The notes beneath the pieces were generated by a model, which searched no databases, was not told where the DNA came from, and saw only the letters and a program-made list of their open reading frames with translations. DNA of 64,000 nt, taken from positions 23,396,234-23,460,233 of the forward strand of contig NC_044014.1 in NCBI RefSeq assembly GCF_900496995.4, written 5' to 3'. Positions 1 through 12,400 of the stretch are shown piece by piece. Positions within the stretch are counted from its first letter, which is position 1; each line of letters begins with the position of its first letter. The stretch comes from Aquila chrysaetos chrysaetos (lineage: Eukaryota; Chordata; Aves; Accipitriformes; Accipitridae). Position numbers and translations under genes: made by a program.

Positions 1-3000
1 TTTTGGACTGTTACCATCGTTAAGAAAAATACTGAAACAGGAAACATTGGAATGCTGTTGATATTCACAATCAAGTACACAGTGCAAACAGCATTTCCTT
101 TACCAGAATGGTTTAAGTGCTTTCAATTCTCTACATTTACATTTCTCTTAAATAACCATTAGTAGAGCCAAACATGAAGACATCTTAACCGTTTGGCTAC
201 CATTAAAATAGAAGAGGGTTGCATATTTGCAGAACATACACATACAAATTTTGTTTCAGTCCACAGAAGAGCACAAGATGACAACAAGCATAGCACAACA
301 CTCCCCTAAACACTCTCCCAGCCTCCAGCTACTTGCAGCTTAAGGGCTTTCTGCAGCAGAGATACTGCCAGGGTATATAATATCCTTTATAGTTTTGCCT
401 TCCATTAATTCACCCGGTCTCCTTTTGAACCCATGTGCACTTTTAGAATTCACAGCACAGTCACAAATTAAGTCTCCACTGGCACGACAGCGTTGACCCA
501 TTGGTGGAACCGAAACACCTGATGTGAGCTCAAATCCCTCCTGGCATGACCTTGCTGCCACCCTGAATGCAGGTCAGAGAGCATTTTGCACAGGTAATCA
601 TTTAAATAAGTAATCATTTAAAATTCATCAGATATGAAATTAAAAATCACTAAGGATTTATGCTTTCGCACGACACCTCTACAATGGTGAGTAGAAAAGG
701 ACTGGAAGACTTCTCACTCTGGAAAACCTGGCACAGCTGGGCACATTCTCAGCACCAGCTGTGTGTGATGCTCCAGCCCATGGAGCTTGCTCCAGCCCAT
801 GGAGCTGCTGCCCTGTCCGACCAGCGGTCTTTGCCATCATGGCTACTTGGTACAACTGATTCAGCTAATGAGCTACAACTGCAGAGCATGGAGACCAGAC
901 CCAAGAGTTGGTGGTGTTGAAGTGCAAATGATATGCTTCCCTTGTCATACTCAGCCAACTACTTACAGAGCTACTTCAACAGAGAAAAAACTTCCAGCTC
1001 TGACCTGATTGTATTGTCAGCCTTCCTCACTAACTATATGGTCAAGTCTTACTGTCAGAGTTTGGCCCAAGGTTCAGGAAGCCCAAGCTATACCAGTTGG
1101 CCAGGTGACACTCATTTTCCCAAGTGCCTTCCACCCTCTCCACCTCTGTAGCGATGGTCTTCCCCTCTTTATAGAGGAGGGCTGACCACTGACCCATAGT
1201 CTGCTTTCCTCACCCATTTCCTCTACCCTAAGTTGAACAGGAAGATGAAGTATGGGCTCCAACTGTTTTAAAATGCCTTCTCTGTCACCCGTCTAGTCCT
1301 CCTCTCAAGATCTTCCATTTTAAGGTCTTGGCCTTAGACTGCAAAGTAAAGAAGAGCTCTAACCTCAGCAACCAAGACTACATTGCATTTCTGACCACCG
1401 AGTCCAGCTGCATTTGGGACAACACAGTTACAGGGGCCCAGAAGGAGACAGCTGGGTGCTAGGGGTAAAATATTCTCAGCAGAGTACAACCAGGAAAGAC
1501 CACATGATGCACATTACTGTCTTTTGGCATTAAAGAGCTTTCTTCTCTGAGAAAGCCTCCTGCAATATCGTATTCCCCAATACAAACACATCTCTAGTGG
1601 CTATCAAGTCTCCAAACAAGTAAGCAATTCCTCCCTAAGCAGAACTTTACTCCCAAAGAAGAAGGAGGACCAAAGACATGAAGTTTCCTAGAATCATCTA
1701 AAATGGATTTTACATAGAGTATTGGGTAGTAATATCAAATCCTAAAGTGGATAAGTAGTGAGATCACTGCTTTCATGTCCTTGTGGTCTTGACACTCTCC
1801 TCGGCCATTTTGTCAGCAGTACTCCTCAATCACTACAGCAGCAGAAGTGTCCAGCACACATTCATGCTACCTCATTGAAAGGGGGTCTTGAAAAAGAGTT
1901 GGGCTGTGCTAACTCAAAGCCCCTGCATGGTTTTACACAGCTGCACATTCAGCTAGAAATCTCTCCCTGGGCAGCTTCCACACCCAAGGCCGATGAAACA
2001 TGCATGGGGTATCTATAAAGTTAACAACTTTGTAATTAACATTAGGAAACACATTTTACAGACTCAATGATCTGTAAGAGTGAGCTTGCCTGCAGGCTGA
2101 AAGAGCCCTTGCTTCCCCTCCTCTCTCCCAGCCAGAACCACATGGCACTGGTTTGCTAAGTCAAGCAACTGGGTATTTCAGAGAGGAAAAGGAGCATTCC
2201 TTTGCAGGAAGATTACAGGCTGCCAAGTTAGAGGCCAGTATGAGAAACTCTGGGGCTAACAGGCTGCTGCAATGCTCACCACCCATTCACACTGCCTGCA
2301 CTGTGCTCCGTTCTTCCCTCTGTGAATTCCCTCAATGAATTGTCAGGCTTTTTTTGGCCAAGACCCATCGCTTCTTCCTGAACTGGGAAATGCCTGCTGA
2401 ACTCCTGGCATTGTCCAAGCTATGGTAAAAGAATTCTGTTTATCACAGAAAAGCCCTGAACAACTGAACTACTGTGTCATTTAAGGCATGCTTTTGCACT
2501 CCTTCTGAAAGCACTTCCCCTGCATCTGCCGTGAAGCTGATGGACAATTGCTTTGTGGGAGGACGGCCACAGGAAAAACTCACTCCAGAGCAACTAGAAA
2601 TGCCACACTGCATCGACCATCTGACTTTGAGAAGTGCTGGTACCCATGGCTGCAATTCAAACCAAGAGGAAGGATAAATCCCCAGCACCGTTGAAAAAAA
2701 ACAGGCTTCAGTTCTTTTAAGAAGCAAAGCAGACCCCTGCCTTCCCAGTCTCCATTTCTTCTGCGTACAAAGATGGCCCAAGAACAAAGCACGGCTGGGG
2801 AAGGCAATGAAGCTGTCCATTGCTCTGCAGCTCAAGACAGTAGGAAGGCTGAAGCTAGCCCATGCTCTACACTGGTGGAAAAGACCATGGCTCAGCTGTC
2901 ACCTTCCTTTAGTTTTTCAGGATTTGGAGAGACTGATGCCTGACAGGTACCTTGATGCACCCTGGATCATTGCTATTTAGCACTGTCGGTGGTGTTTGAT

Positions 3001-3469
3001 CAAGAGGCTCCAAAATGTGCAACCTTTCCGAGTCTGTGCATGGCAAAAACTAGGCAATTAATAGCTTGGACAACATACAACCATATATTTTAACTGCTAA
3101 ATTAGTGCAACAGGAAGAAAGGTCTTCTTTGGTTGTACCTCCTCTGCTATGAGTGAAGTTTTCATGAGACCTGTCTTTGATTTCTTGCTGTCAGGAGCCA
3201 CAGAATAGGCTGACAGACTCTGCCACAAATTATCAGCCAATTTCTCACTGGGAAAATTGTTTTCATAAGGTCAAAGTGCAGCAAATGCAAGCAGCATTAG
3301 GATTAAAGGCTGAAATGCAGTTCCCTCTCGCTATCCAGCGCCTGGCCAAAGCACTAAGAGGTCAAATTAAACAAACCAGCCAGAGAGGTCTGCTGTCAAA
3401 CCAAAACATAGCTACTGCCCACCCCACATCCCTCCCTCTCCCCATCCCCAGTCTCGCTCAGCAACGTAC
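1..3469 (-). other. PDLIM1: PDLIM1 intron 2 (partial)
   Basis: This is non-coding sequence downstream of exon 2 in the direction of transcription. I see no match to later PDLIM1 exons, no recognisable transposon and no RNA gene. The only structured item is a 19-bp tandem duplication at 769-806. The open frames here are short and have no exon-like borders. Confidence 0.8.
769..806. repeat. 19-bp tandem duplication
   Basis: TGCTCCAGCCCATGGAGCT occurs twice back to back. It is in PDLIM1 intron 2. Confidence 0.9.
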
Positions 3470-3621
3470 CTGCTGACCGTCAGAGTTAATTCATCTGTGC
3501 AACCCTTGATTTTGTTCTGCGCCTCAAGGTGCGTCATGTTATCTGTGTTTACTCCATCAATAGCTATGATCTGGTCTCCTATACACACGTTGGCTATTGC
3601 AGCTTTGCTACCTGGAGTCAC
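3470..3621 (-). CDS. PDLIM1: PDLIM1 coding exon 2 (core of PDZ domain)
   Basis: The exon is 152 nt long: 50 codons plus two bases of the next one. It begins with [16 protein letters not shown] after a TTAG acceptor and ends in LTVS plus AG before the donor GTACGT. It supplies the central strands and second helix of the PDZ domain; [12 protein letters not shown] is the helix that borders the ligand groove. Exon phase and length match the mammalian gene as I recall it. The following exon lies outside the window. Confidence 0.95.
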
Positions 3622-6600
3622 CTAAGGGAAAACAAAAAGAGTGAATGGACTTTCTAGTGAGGAGGTTTCCATAGCAACATTTGAAAAACAGTTGGAGCAC
3701 TCGGGGCTTCTCTCACTGGTACCTGGAAGCAAAGAGGTGAAAACTAATAAAAGTAAATTCTCAGCAGAAATCTATCTGGGTCTCTTAGATGCTCCTCAGT
3801 ATTAGTTAGGGGCTGGATTCTATTTTGGCACCCACAGATAGAAATTCGGGGAGGGGACAGCAGGTAAATAATAAAAATTGTATTTTCACTCAAGGCAATT
3901 GGCTTTGTGCTAGAGAGCAAGAACATACAGAAAGCAACTCTGTTCTTCGCTGGACAGAGAAGTGCTCTCCAAAACGGAAGGTGCTAAGGACAGCCAGGAA
4001 GTCCAGACCTCTAAGAATGGAGGTGACAGAAGAGTATCAGAGTCATTGCAACACAGTCAACACCAATCAAAAACACCTTCATTTGCATCACGATCTCATT
4101 TACGTCCTTCCTTGGAAGGAATGTTTGGGGTGAAGATTTTGGATTGCTTCTTTAGTTGTAGTAAACTGGTTTTGCCCGGGAACAGCTGCAACAGACACTC
4201 ACTGACTTCAGCAAGACCAATCCCAAAGCAGGGCTTGATCGAACAAGCAGACTGGAAAGGAGAAAGACATCAGAAACTTCATCTTTAAACCACAATCCGA
4301 CAATACTTTCTGAAAAAGTAGAAGCATCATCCCCAGCCTGCCAGCATGACCACAGCTCACCTTGATGCATTCTGCCATTTTACAATCTCCCTTTCCTCTC
4401 CACGTGTGGTGCTTTGCTTCCCAGATATACCACAGCACTGCTAAAGAGGTGCTGTGCACTGCCTGAGAAATGACTGATGGGAAAGAGCTCAGGGTAATCT
4501 CACTGAGATCCCAGACAGACAGAAGACACTATGCAGCAACGTCATCGGTACGATACTCCTCATGAAAAAGAAGGTTCCAGCTAAAACTTGGCATTTTCAA
4601 GCAAATCAACTAACTGGCTCATTCATTTTTCCCTGCTAACGAGGGATCCCTATCCTCTTATCAACTGAGACGTCTTTGGGCCAAAATTATTGCCTCAGTG
4701 GAGGGTGAATAATGTCACATTTGTTTGTGGCTTTGCAAACACTACATAAGATTTTGTGCAGTTTTAATGACTTTCTAGAAGGAGCATAATGATTACTGTG
4801 GGCTTTCATCAATTATTTAATAGGCAGAGGAAATGAGAAGGGTGGACTGCTCCCAGGCATGAGTACAGATTAAAACATGCCTTGCAGCTAAGACATACCT
4901 CGTTTATGAGTCCGTTGCAACTGGTATTCATTCTATGCATTCATGCTAGGTTTCAGCTTGCTGGAAAGCAGCTGAGTAAACTGAGCAGAGCTGTCAGACA
5001 TAAACAAACATTGTTCACAAGATTTAGCGAGTCCTCCTAATGTAGAATTGGATGGCAAATCATTCCCCCTAGAGAAACATTCACCTCCTAGAGGTGTCAC
5101 ACATTAGCTGCAATCACTGCTTTCCCTGGGCCAAAAATGAGGCTGTTCAGCACACCTCCTCACAGATGTAGCGTGGTATTTTCCCTAACCAGAAGGAAGA
5201 TCACAAGATGCTTTTCTTTTTTCACCTCTCCACTAGGATACTATTTCATGGAAAAGGGAAGGACACAGATGTGTATCACAGATGTCGAAGGTTGGCCAAG
5301 GCGCTCAACATTAAGCCAAAGACCTTCAGATGGGTCAACCAAATAGTGCCTGTCTACCTGCTCACCACTTTTAATGCTGCAAGCAGACTACAAACTGACA
5401 GAGGAAGTGCTAATGAAAAGACCAGACAAGCCACCAGATGGATATAGAAGATCTGCTTTAAATGTGAAGATCACGGCCTCCCAAGCTGCAGCCTGCAGCT
5501 GACTGGTGGCCTACTAAGACCACTGAGTGCAGCCTGCTGCCGCTTCACCGGATCCACTGCCTTGAGCGTACCTTCATGTAAACCTTGTGACAAGGTCACC
5601 TAGCAGCCACAAAGAAATCTTGAGCACTGAAAGTCACCCATAGTCCTACCAGATATGGGAGCTGTCATTTTAGAAACCATGAGACAGATCCCTAAAGACA
5701 TCGTTACACCGGAGGGAGCGTGCAGGGCACACGTTGCGGGTCTGCCCCTGGTCACTAAGCCTTAACCGAGTCTCTTGGTTTCTTGGTGCCTTTATTTCCT
5801 CTGCTATCAAAGGAGGGAGAGGGGCACATTGCTCAGCCCTGTGAGGAGCACTGAGTTCAGCACACTATTACCGTGATTCATTTTCGATCAGACAAGACTG
5901 CCAAGGGGTCAAGAATAATGGTGGATTAACACTGCCGCTGGAACACTGCCAGAGGCTCAGCCGTACAGCTTGCATTTAAAGACTGATAATCTACACTACA
6001 TGTGGCAGGCTGCTAGAAATGATCCTGTACCACAAGGAGCAGCTGATCCAGAGTAGCCAGGGACACTGAAGTACTGAAGCCTCCTGAAGAAACCCCAAGA
6101 GCCACCGGGATGAGTGAGTGGTATTCACAGTAACGTCTCAACGCTTTGTCAGCGCTTGTGGTGTCATGTTCCCCTTCTGTGTCCACTTCAGAGGAATTTG
6201 AAATGTGAGTGCTCTTCTCCATCAGATAAGAGCCACTGGTAGGTAGCACAAGGGCTATTACATCCACTCAGGTACCATACAAACCTCTCCCCTAAGGGGA
6301 AGCTACAATGATGCACAGTAATAAAAAAGATAAGTGAATTTGCCAAAGGGAAACATGTTTTAAAATCCAGTTTCTTCAGTTCTGGAAATAACTTGCCCTG
6401 AAATGCAACCTTCCACAAACTGCTCCCCTACAACATCCATCTCGTACTCCCTCCCAGGACTGCTCATAGCAAACATGTCTGCACAAGGGCATGGTACTGC
6501 AGGGAACCCATCCCCCATCCTTTTAGGATGATTAATAGCTTCTAATAACATTCCCTTCCCCCCCTCACAGTAGAGTCTGGGTTTATCTCAGTGCTGTCAA

Positions 6601-7795
6601 CGCTGCTTTTGAGATTTGCTCATCTACCAGTTAAGTCAGGAAAGCAAAAGCGTTTCTGTTATTAAGTGAGGAGCAGAGAGCTGCCATTGGGAAGACCTTT
6701 TCCTGCTTTTATTTTTATCACATCCCTCCCTGGTCCATGGGGAGCAGCAAGGGCAGGCATATGGCTGGGGAGGGGGGCAGGCAGAGGCGCTCAGAGCACT
6801 GACAGCTACCAGCCAGCTTACACAACCCAACCAAAAGGACACCAACAACGCACAAAAGCTTTCAGGCTCACAGGCATCTTGTAAATGTTGCACTGCCTGA
6901 AACTGCTTTGCTCCTGCTCTCCTCTCAGATGTCTTAAAGCTTTGCATGGAGCAGACATCTGCAGGAACCAAGGGGATGGCAGGCACTGCCTTGCACAGGC
7001 AGGTGACCCCCAGATAGAGCTGCACTTCTGCATGGGAGGGTGAAGAGGGCTGAAAGACACTGCAAGAAACAAAACCTACAAACACAACTTTGCACAAGTT
7101 ACATCTCGTGCAAAGGCATAGCCTCTCGTCTCCTTCAAAAGAGCTCCCTGACTGGCTTGGACTTCCCCCACTGTGGTCAAGCAGCCTCTGGCAGAGGGGA
7201 CATAGGCAGCATCACAGGGCCCCAGGAGCCCCCCAGCTCCAGGGACACTATCATCAGGTGAATAAAGTACTGCACACCCTGTAACATCATGCCCAAGGGC
7301 TTCCTTTGGAAAAGAGCCATGCCCTACCTTGTGGTGATTGCTCCCAGGCAATCGTGTAACACTTTGCCCTTAGGTCATTTCACTGTTGAACAGACAACGA
7401 TGAGGCAGGCTGAGCAGCACTGCTTCATACCATACTCAAAATAGGTCCCAAAGCTCACCAGAGTGTGCCTATGGTGATGCTCTGTTTGGCCGGCATCTCT
7501 GTTAAGAAATCTGGGCTACTACAGAAATAATCTAGGTACTTATAACCAGACACATCAAACTAGGTCCCTGATACCAGCTCAGAGACATTTGCCAGCATAT
7601 GGAAGAAACAAATAATCCCCATAATACATGGGCTTGATTGTGTACTCTTTACTCATGCAAAGCTCAGTGTAGTAGATAACGGTTTAGACCAGTTACAGGC
7701 TCAGACCCCTCTTTTTAAAGAGGTCCCACAGATTCAGGGTTGGTATGGAGAGAAGAAAAACATACATTATTTTCTTATACTACAAAGTGAAACTT

Positions 7796-7832
7796 TATGT
7801 ACATATGCATGTGTGTGCACACACACACATAT
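7796..7832. repeat. Alternating purine/pyrimidine tract with palindromic core
   Basis: For 37 nt purines and pyrimidines alternate strictly. The centre is a perfect palindrome (TGTGTGTGCACACACA), so the tract could form Z-DNA or a hairpin. It is in PDLIM1 intron 1. Confidence 0.8.
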
Positions 7833-9395
7833 CTATAAAGCTCTGCAATCATGAAGAGGGTAGAAAAATTATCTGCCCCCCTCACCTTCCCTGCATGCAC
7901 ACTTTGGGCTCCACCTTGCCAACACCACCAGGACTTTGCAAAGTTCAGATTTCTCTCTCCCAGGTGGTTTGCCTGCTGCCGTCCCCTTGCACTGGTGGCT
8001 GGGCAACAAATGAAGGACTCAGCCATGACATGTCAAGGCTTTAGCTAGTCTTTGGGCAAGTGCATTTACAACAGAAAAGAAAACACTTCTATTTAGCAGA
8101 GGGAATGAGACAAATTTGGCTGCTTACCCAGCTCCCAGGCCCTCTTTATAAGACTTCTGTCTGTCCCAGAGCTAGCCAAACACAGCCACGTTTTAAATTT
8201 GATGCAATTACCTCCACACACACTACTTAACAAGCTTTGCAGTCCCTGGACAGGGATATATGGTGCCTTTTTTCCTTCTGCAGGCAAGGATCCAAGAGGC
8301 AGCAGTGGGTATATCAAGGGAAGCTGCTGCCCACAGCAAATGAGAGAGAGGAAGGGTGGGAAGCATTTCTGTGAAAAGCAGCATAAAGCAGCTCCATGTG
8401 AGTCAGGATAGATGGGTGGGTCTCAAATTCATTCAATTCTTTCTGGCCTTCTCCCCCTATCCATTCAGGCACACTACTTGCTCACTCCATCAGCCCTCCA
8501 CAGTTTCTCACAGACCGTACAGCCTCCGGCACCACCCATCGCTCCACACCTAGACACACATCGCAAGAAGTGATGAAGAGATAAGAAACAAGAAAATTAA
8601 CATCAGCCAAGAAAAAGATCTGGATAAACAGCACCTATCTGAGCGTGAGAGGAAAACCCAGCTGTGTCTTTGCTGGACAGAACAGACATGCAGCAACATA
8701 CTTCTAAGGCCACCAGTGACAACTAGACATCCCTGACATTCAGTTTAATCCTCCCCACCCACACACTCTGCTCTTTTACCATGAGTAATGTCCTCGGTGC
8801 TGGTGTATTATGCTAAGCAGCCACAGTTTCTCCCAGCAAAAGCATGCAGCTGGGTCAGCAGAGATCAGAGGCTATGAGAAAATTCAGGCAAGCACGTTCC
8901 CCACCCCTTCTCTTTAGGGGAGGGGGAACAACAGGCCAGTTCCTTACAACCGGCTCCAGGAGGTTTTTCCTCCCGAGCTGCTCCCATTCTCTGCACCGTT
9001 ACAGTCCAACACTGCTGCAGCCCAAAGCTCACTGCCTGCTCTGTGCTGGCCCAGACCACACCATCACTGGGAGAGAAGGGGAAGGTGGACATGCCCCTGG
9101 CTGGTGAAACCCCTGAGCGTCAGCCCACCCCAGCAGGGTCTGAGCTTCCACTGCACAAGCCCCTCTGGCAGCCCAGCTCATCCTCACCCTCCTGCCTGCC
9201 TTCATGTCCTGCCTATTTCTGACAGCCAGATGAGCATTATTAACAGAGAAAAGGGAAGGCATTAGACAGCACAGAGAGGGCTGACCTCAGGAAGGCAGTG
9301 TAAAAAGACATAGGTGAAATGATTTGCTCAGGTGCTCAAGTGGTGGTCAAGGAGTTATTCAGCCCTACAGCTCATTTTACAACGTGCCCCACGTT

Positions 9396-9414
9396 AAAAA
9401 AAAAAAAAAAAAAA
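9396..9414 (-). repeat. Homopolymer tract, 19 T on the transcript strand
   Basis: A plain plus-strand A run within PDLIM1 intron 1. Confidence 0.9.
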
Positions 9415-12400
9415 GTATAAAGTTTTCTTACAAGACCTCAAAAACATTACATGGAGCTGCTTATCAGCTGAGGCTTTCCTGATGGCTTATGTCATCCTCT
9501 AAATAAAACATGTCCAGTAATCAGCAACCATCTAAGATATTGTGTCACTGTCCAGAACAACATCAATTGTTTATGCAGTTAAGGCCTCCTTTAATTTCCC
9601 TGTTCACACTGAAAAAAAACCCAATCCATTTGATGCTGTTATTTTGATGTTGCACCCTTCAAACCCAAAGCATTTTACAAGCCAAATACATCTCTTGATG
9701 GACAAAGTGATGTTTGAGGGTGAAAGGTACCAAGAAGCTTGCAACCATACATAACTTGACATCTGGGAACAAGCAGATCAGGGAACAAAAAGGACTCACT
9801 CTCTTCCAAGAAGTGCAACATTTACCTTTGTCAACTTAAGTTCTGGGGCTTAAAGGTCTCACATAAGATTAGGGCTGGTACAGATCCTCCCAACATGGAG
9901 TTGTCTCTTTAGGTTCTCTGGAGAACTCATCAAGAGCAAGGTGGGTCAGGTTGCCAAAGGAAATGATGCTGGACTCGAAGAAGAGGTACAGAGAAAAGGG
10001 TACTCCAAAGTTTGGTGATATAAAGCATAACCCATGGCAAACTAGTCTGAAAAGGTGAACTGCAGAAAGTACAACTCTGGCTCCTAGGAGAGGCAATAGT
10101 AGTGCTCCTGCACGTAACTCTGGCAGAAGGTGTTTGATTAGTATCCTCATTCTTTTAGATGTTTTTCTAAAGATAAAACTGCCCCCCAGACCCAGGAAAC
10201 AGGGCTAGAAAAGATCAAGCCTGTCCTGTGCCCCAAAGTGTTCGGTCTTCGCTGCGAAAAAATTCTGCTGCTTTCCACTTGCTACATATAAGGATGATTT
10301 CTTCTCATCCAAACCCCAGCAGTCAGGGAGATCAGCAGAGTCCTTTCCTCTCCTCCGCAGCCATTTGTATCTTTGAAGCACAGGCTTGTCCAGCCCCAGC
10401 AGCTGCCCGGGAAGCTGCCAGGGTTCATGCTGACTTCAGAGTCTGTATGGGCATTACTAGGGATGTGAACCTCTGCTCTCCATACCCCACACGCTCAGAC
10501 AGACCAGACAGGACTCCCTCCAGCAGCAAAGGCACACGGCATCATGCCGTCCCCTACACATCAACTCCAGCTACTTCTGGAGGGCCAGAAGCTCTTGGCA
10601 GGTGACCCTAATGACCAGTGTCCCACAGGCGCTCATCAGCTGTCTAGTTAGGGAGCAGCTCTGCCAGGCACCCTGGGCGGCACGGCACGGCTGCTGCTGC
10701 CGCAGCCCCCATCCAGCCCAGCAGTCAGGAGCGGCAGTGCAAGAGAAAACATCAGTGCAGGAAACGTGAAGCCACGTTCACCTTCCTATAAACCCCAGCA
10801 GCTTTCCCCAGCTGGCTCCCTCTGCCCAGCCAGCCTCAGAACAAGAGCCAAGAGTAACGCCGCTATTTGCGGTTATGGGCACAAAAGCTGGGCTGGGCAG
10901 CAGAGGAACTGCAGCCATAGGTGTGCGCAGCGGGGACCAGCCGAGGCTCCCTGGGCCGAGGAGGGAAGCCAGCCCAACCCTAAATCCTATCACAACCACC
11001 GCGTCCCATGTTTCCTTTGGCAGAGGGGGAAGCATTCCAGCTCCCTTCTGGGTGCGGAGGCCTCCTCGCCCAGCCATGGCTCTCCCCACGTCTCAGACCA
11101 TGGCCGCAGGTTATTTTTCTTTCTTTCCACCTGGGGAAGAGGCTGCAGCCCACCTCCCGAGGCAGACACTTGTGCCACACAGCTGAGCTTTGGCATGCTC
11201 CAGAGGGAGGGCGGTCTTGACCCATCTGCTGACATGGTCATCCTGATGAGCCCCTCAGCCCCTGCAAGAGATGCCCGTTAGCAGGGTGTCCCGTACCACT
11301 GTGGCTTTCTTTCACTGGTGGCTCTGGGATGGCTTTGCTCAGCTGCTTCCTAACAGGGCAAACAGCTGAGAGTGGGGTAAGGATGTCAGCCAGTATCAAA
11401 GTCAAACGTGATGTCTTTTCACACCACGGGATTCAGTCCCATGCTTGATTTCAGATCATCAACTCCAGTTTTATCACTAAATCAAGTTTTAAGTTTATAG
11501 AGCTGGTCCAAAGGGCCATGCTTACAAAAAACCCAAACACCCAAGAAATACCCAATTACCTTCCAATTCTGTACTTGGTATAAATCCTGAGCTTTTAAAA
11601 TACTATGAATAGATAAAACAGACTAAACAGGGATGAATTCATGTTACCGTGGCTGAAATCAGCAACAAGCATAATGTTGAGATTTCATCTTTTCAATATA
11701 TTTGCCGAACTGGGCTGTCTTGAAACTGCTTTTTCATTGGGAAAACGCTCATTTTCATAACAAAATGTCCAGTTTCACAGACTCTGACAGACACCCCTCC
11801 TTAACAGGGCTGGGAGGTTTTTGATGTGACAAAACATAGAGCAAAACTCCCCTCTGCCCATATTTTGGATCAGATGTTCAAGATCAACATGTCACTACCA
11901 CAAACCACAAAAATCATCTCAAGAACAAGGTTTATCACAGTTCCATGTATATATTCAACTGGAAACAGAAATCCCCAATGTTTATCAAAATCAAATGCAA
12001 CCAAACAGGAAACAGCTCACCTTATCTGAGGGATGGAGAGGGATGGGGCCCATCAACTGTGCTGCTTTACAGCCAGCTCCACTTCATCAGCATCTCTCCT
12101 CATGCAACACGTTGCTTGCTTCCTCCACCAATCTCACTGGGATCTAACCAGGAACTACCCTGTGCACAGGCCAGCTCTACGGACACTAATATCCTGCAGC
12201 ATGTCCATCCACAGCTCAGAAAGAGCTTTTCTCAAATTCTACCCCATTGACTCACTGCATGGTATCATCCAAAGAGCGATAAAGACAAGGGTCTTTCCTA
12301 CTCCTGTAAGGCAATCCAGCAGGCTTTGGTCTAGGGTTCGTTACACTGACCAACACAAGTTTTTTCTGAACAAAGACTGTAATAAAGTGTCCACCATAAC

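Noticed and set aside
1..3469. Search for PDLIM1 exon 3 and later exons, including the LIM domain cysteines
   Set aside because: No stretch with the LIM Cys/His spacing or the linker words was found, so these exons lie outside the window.
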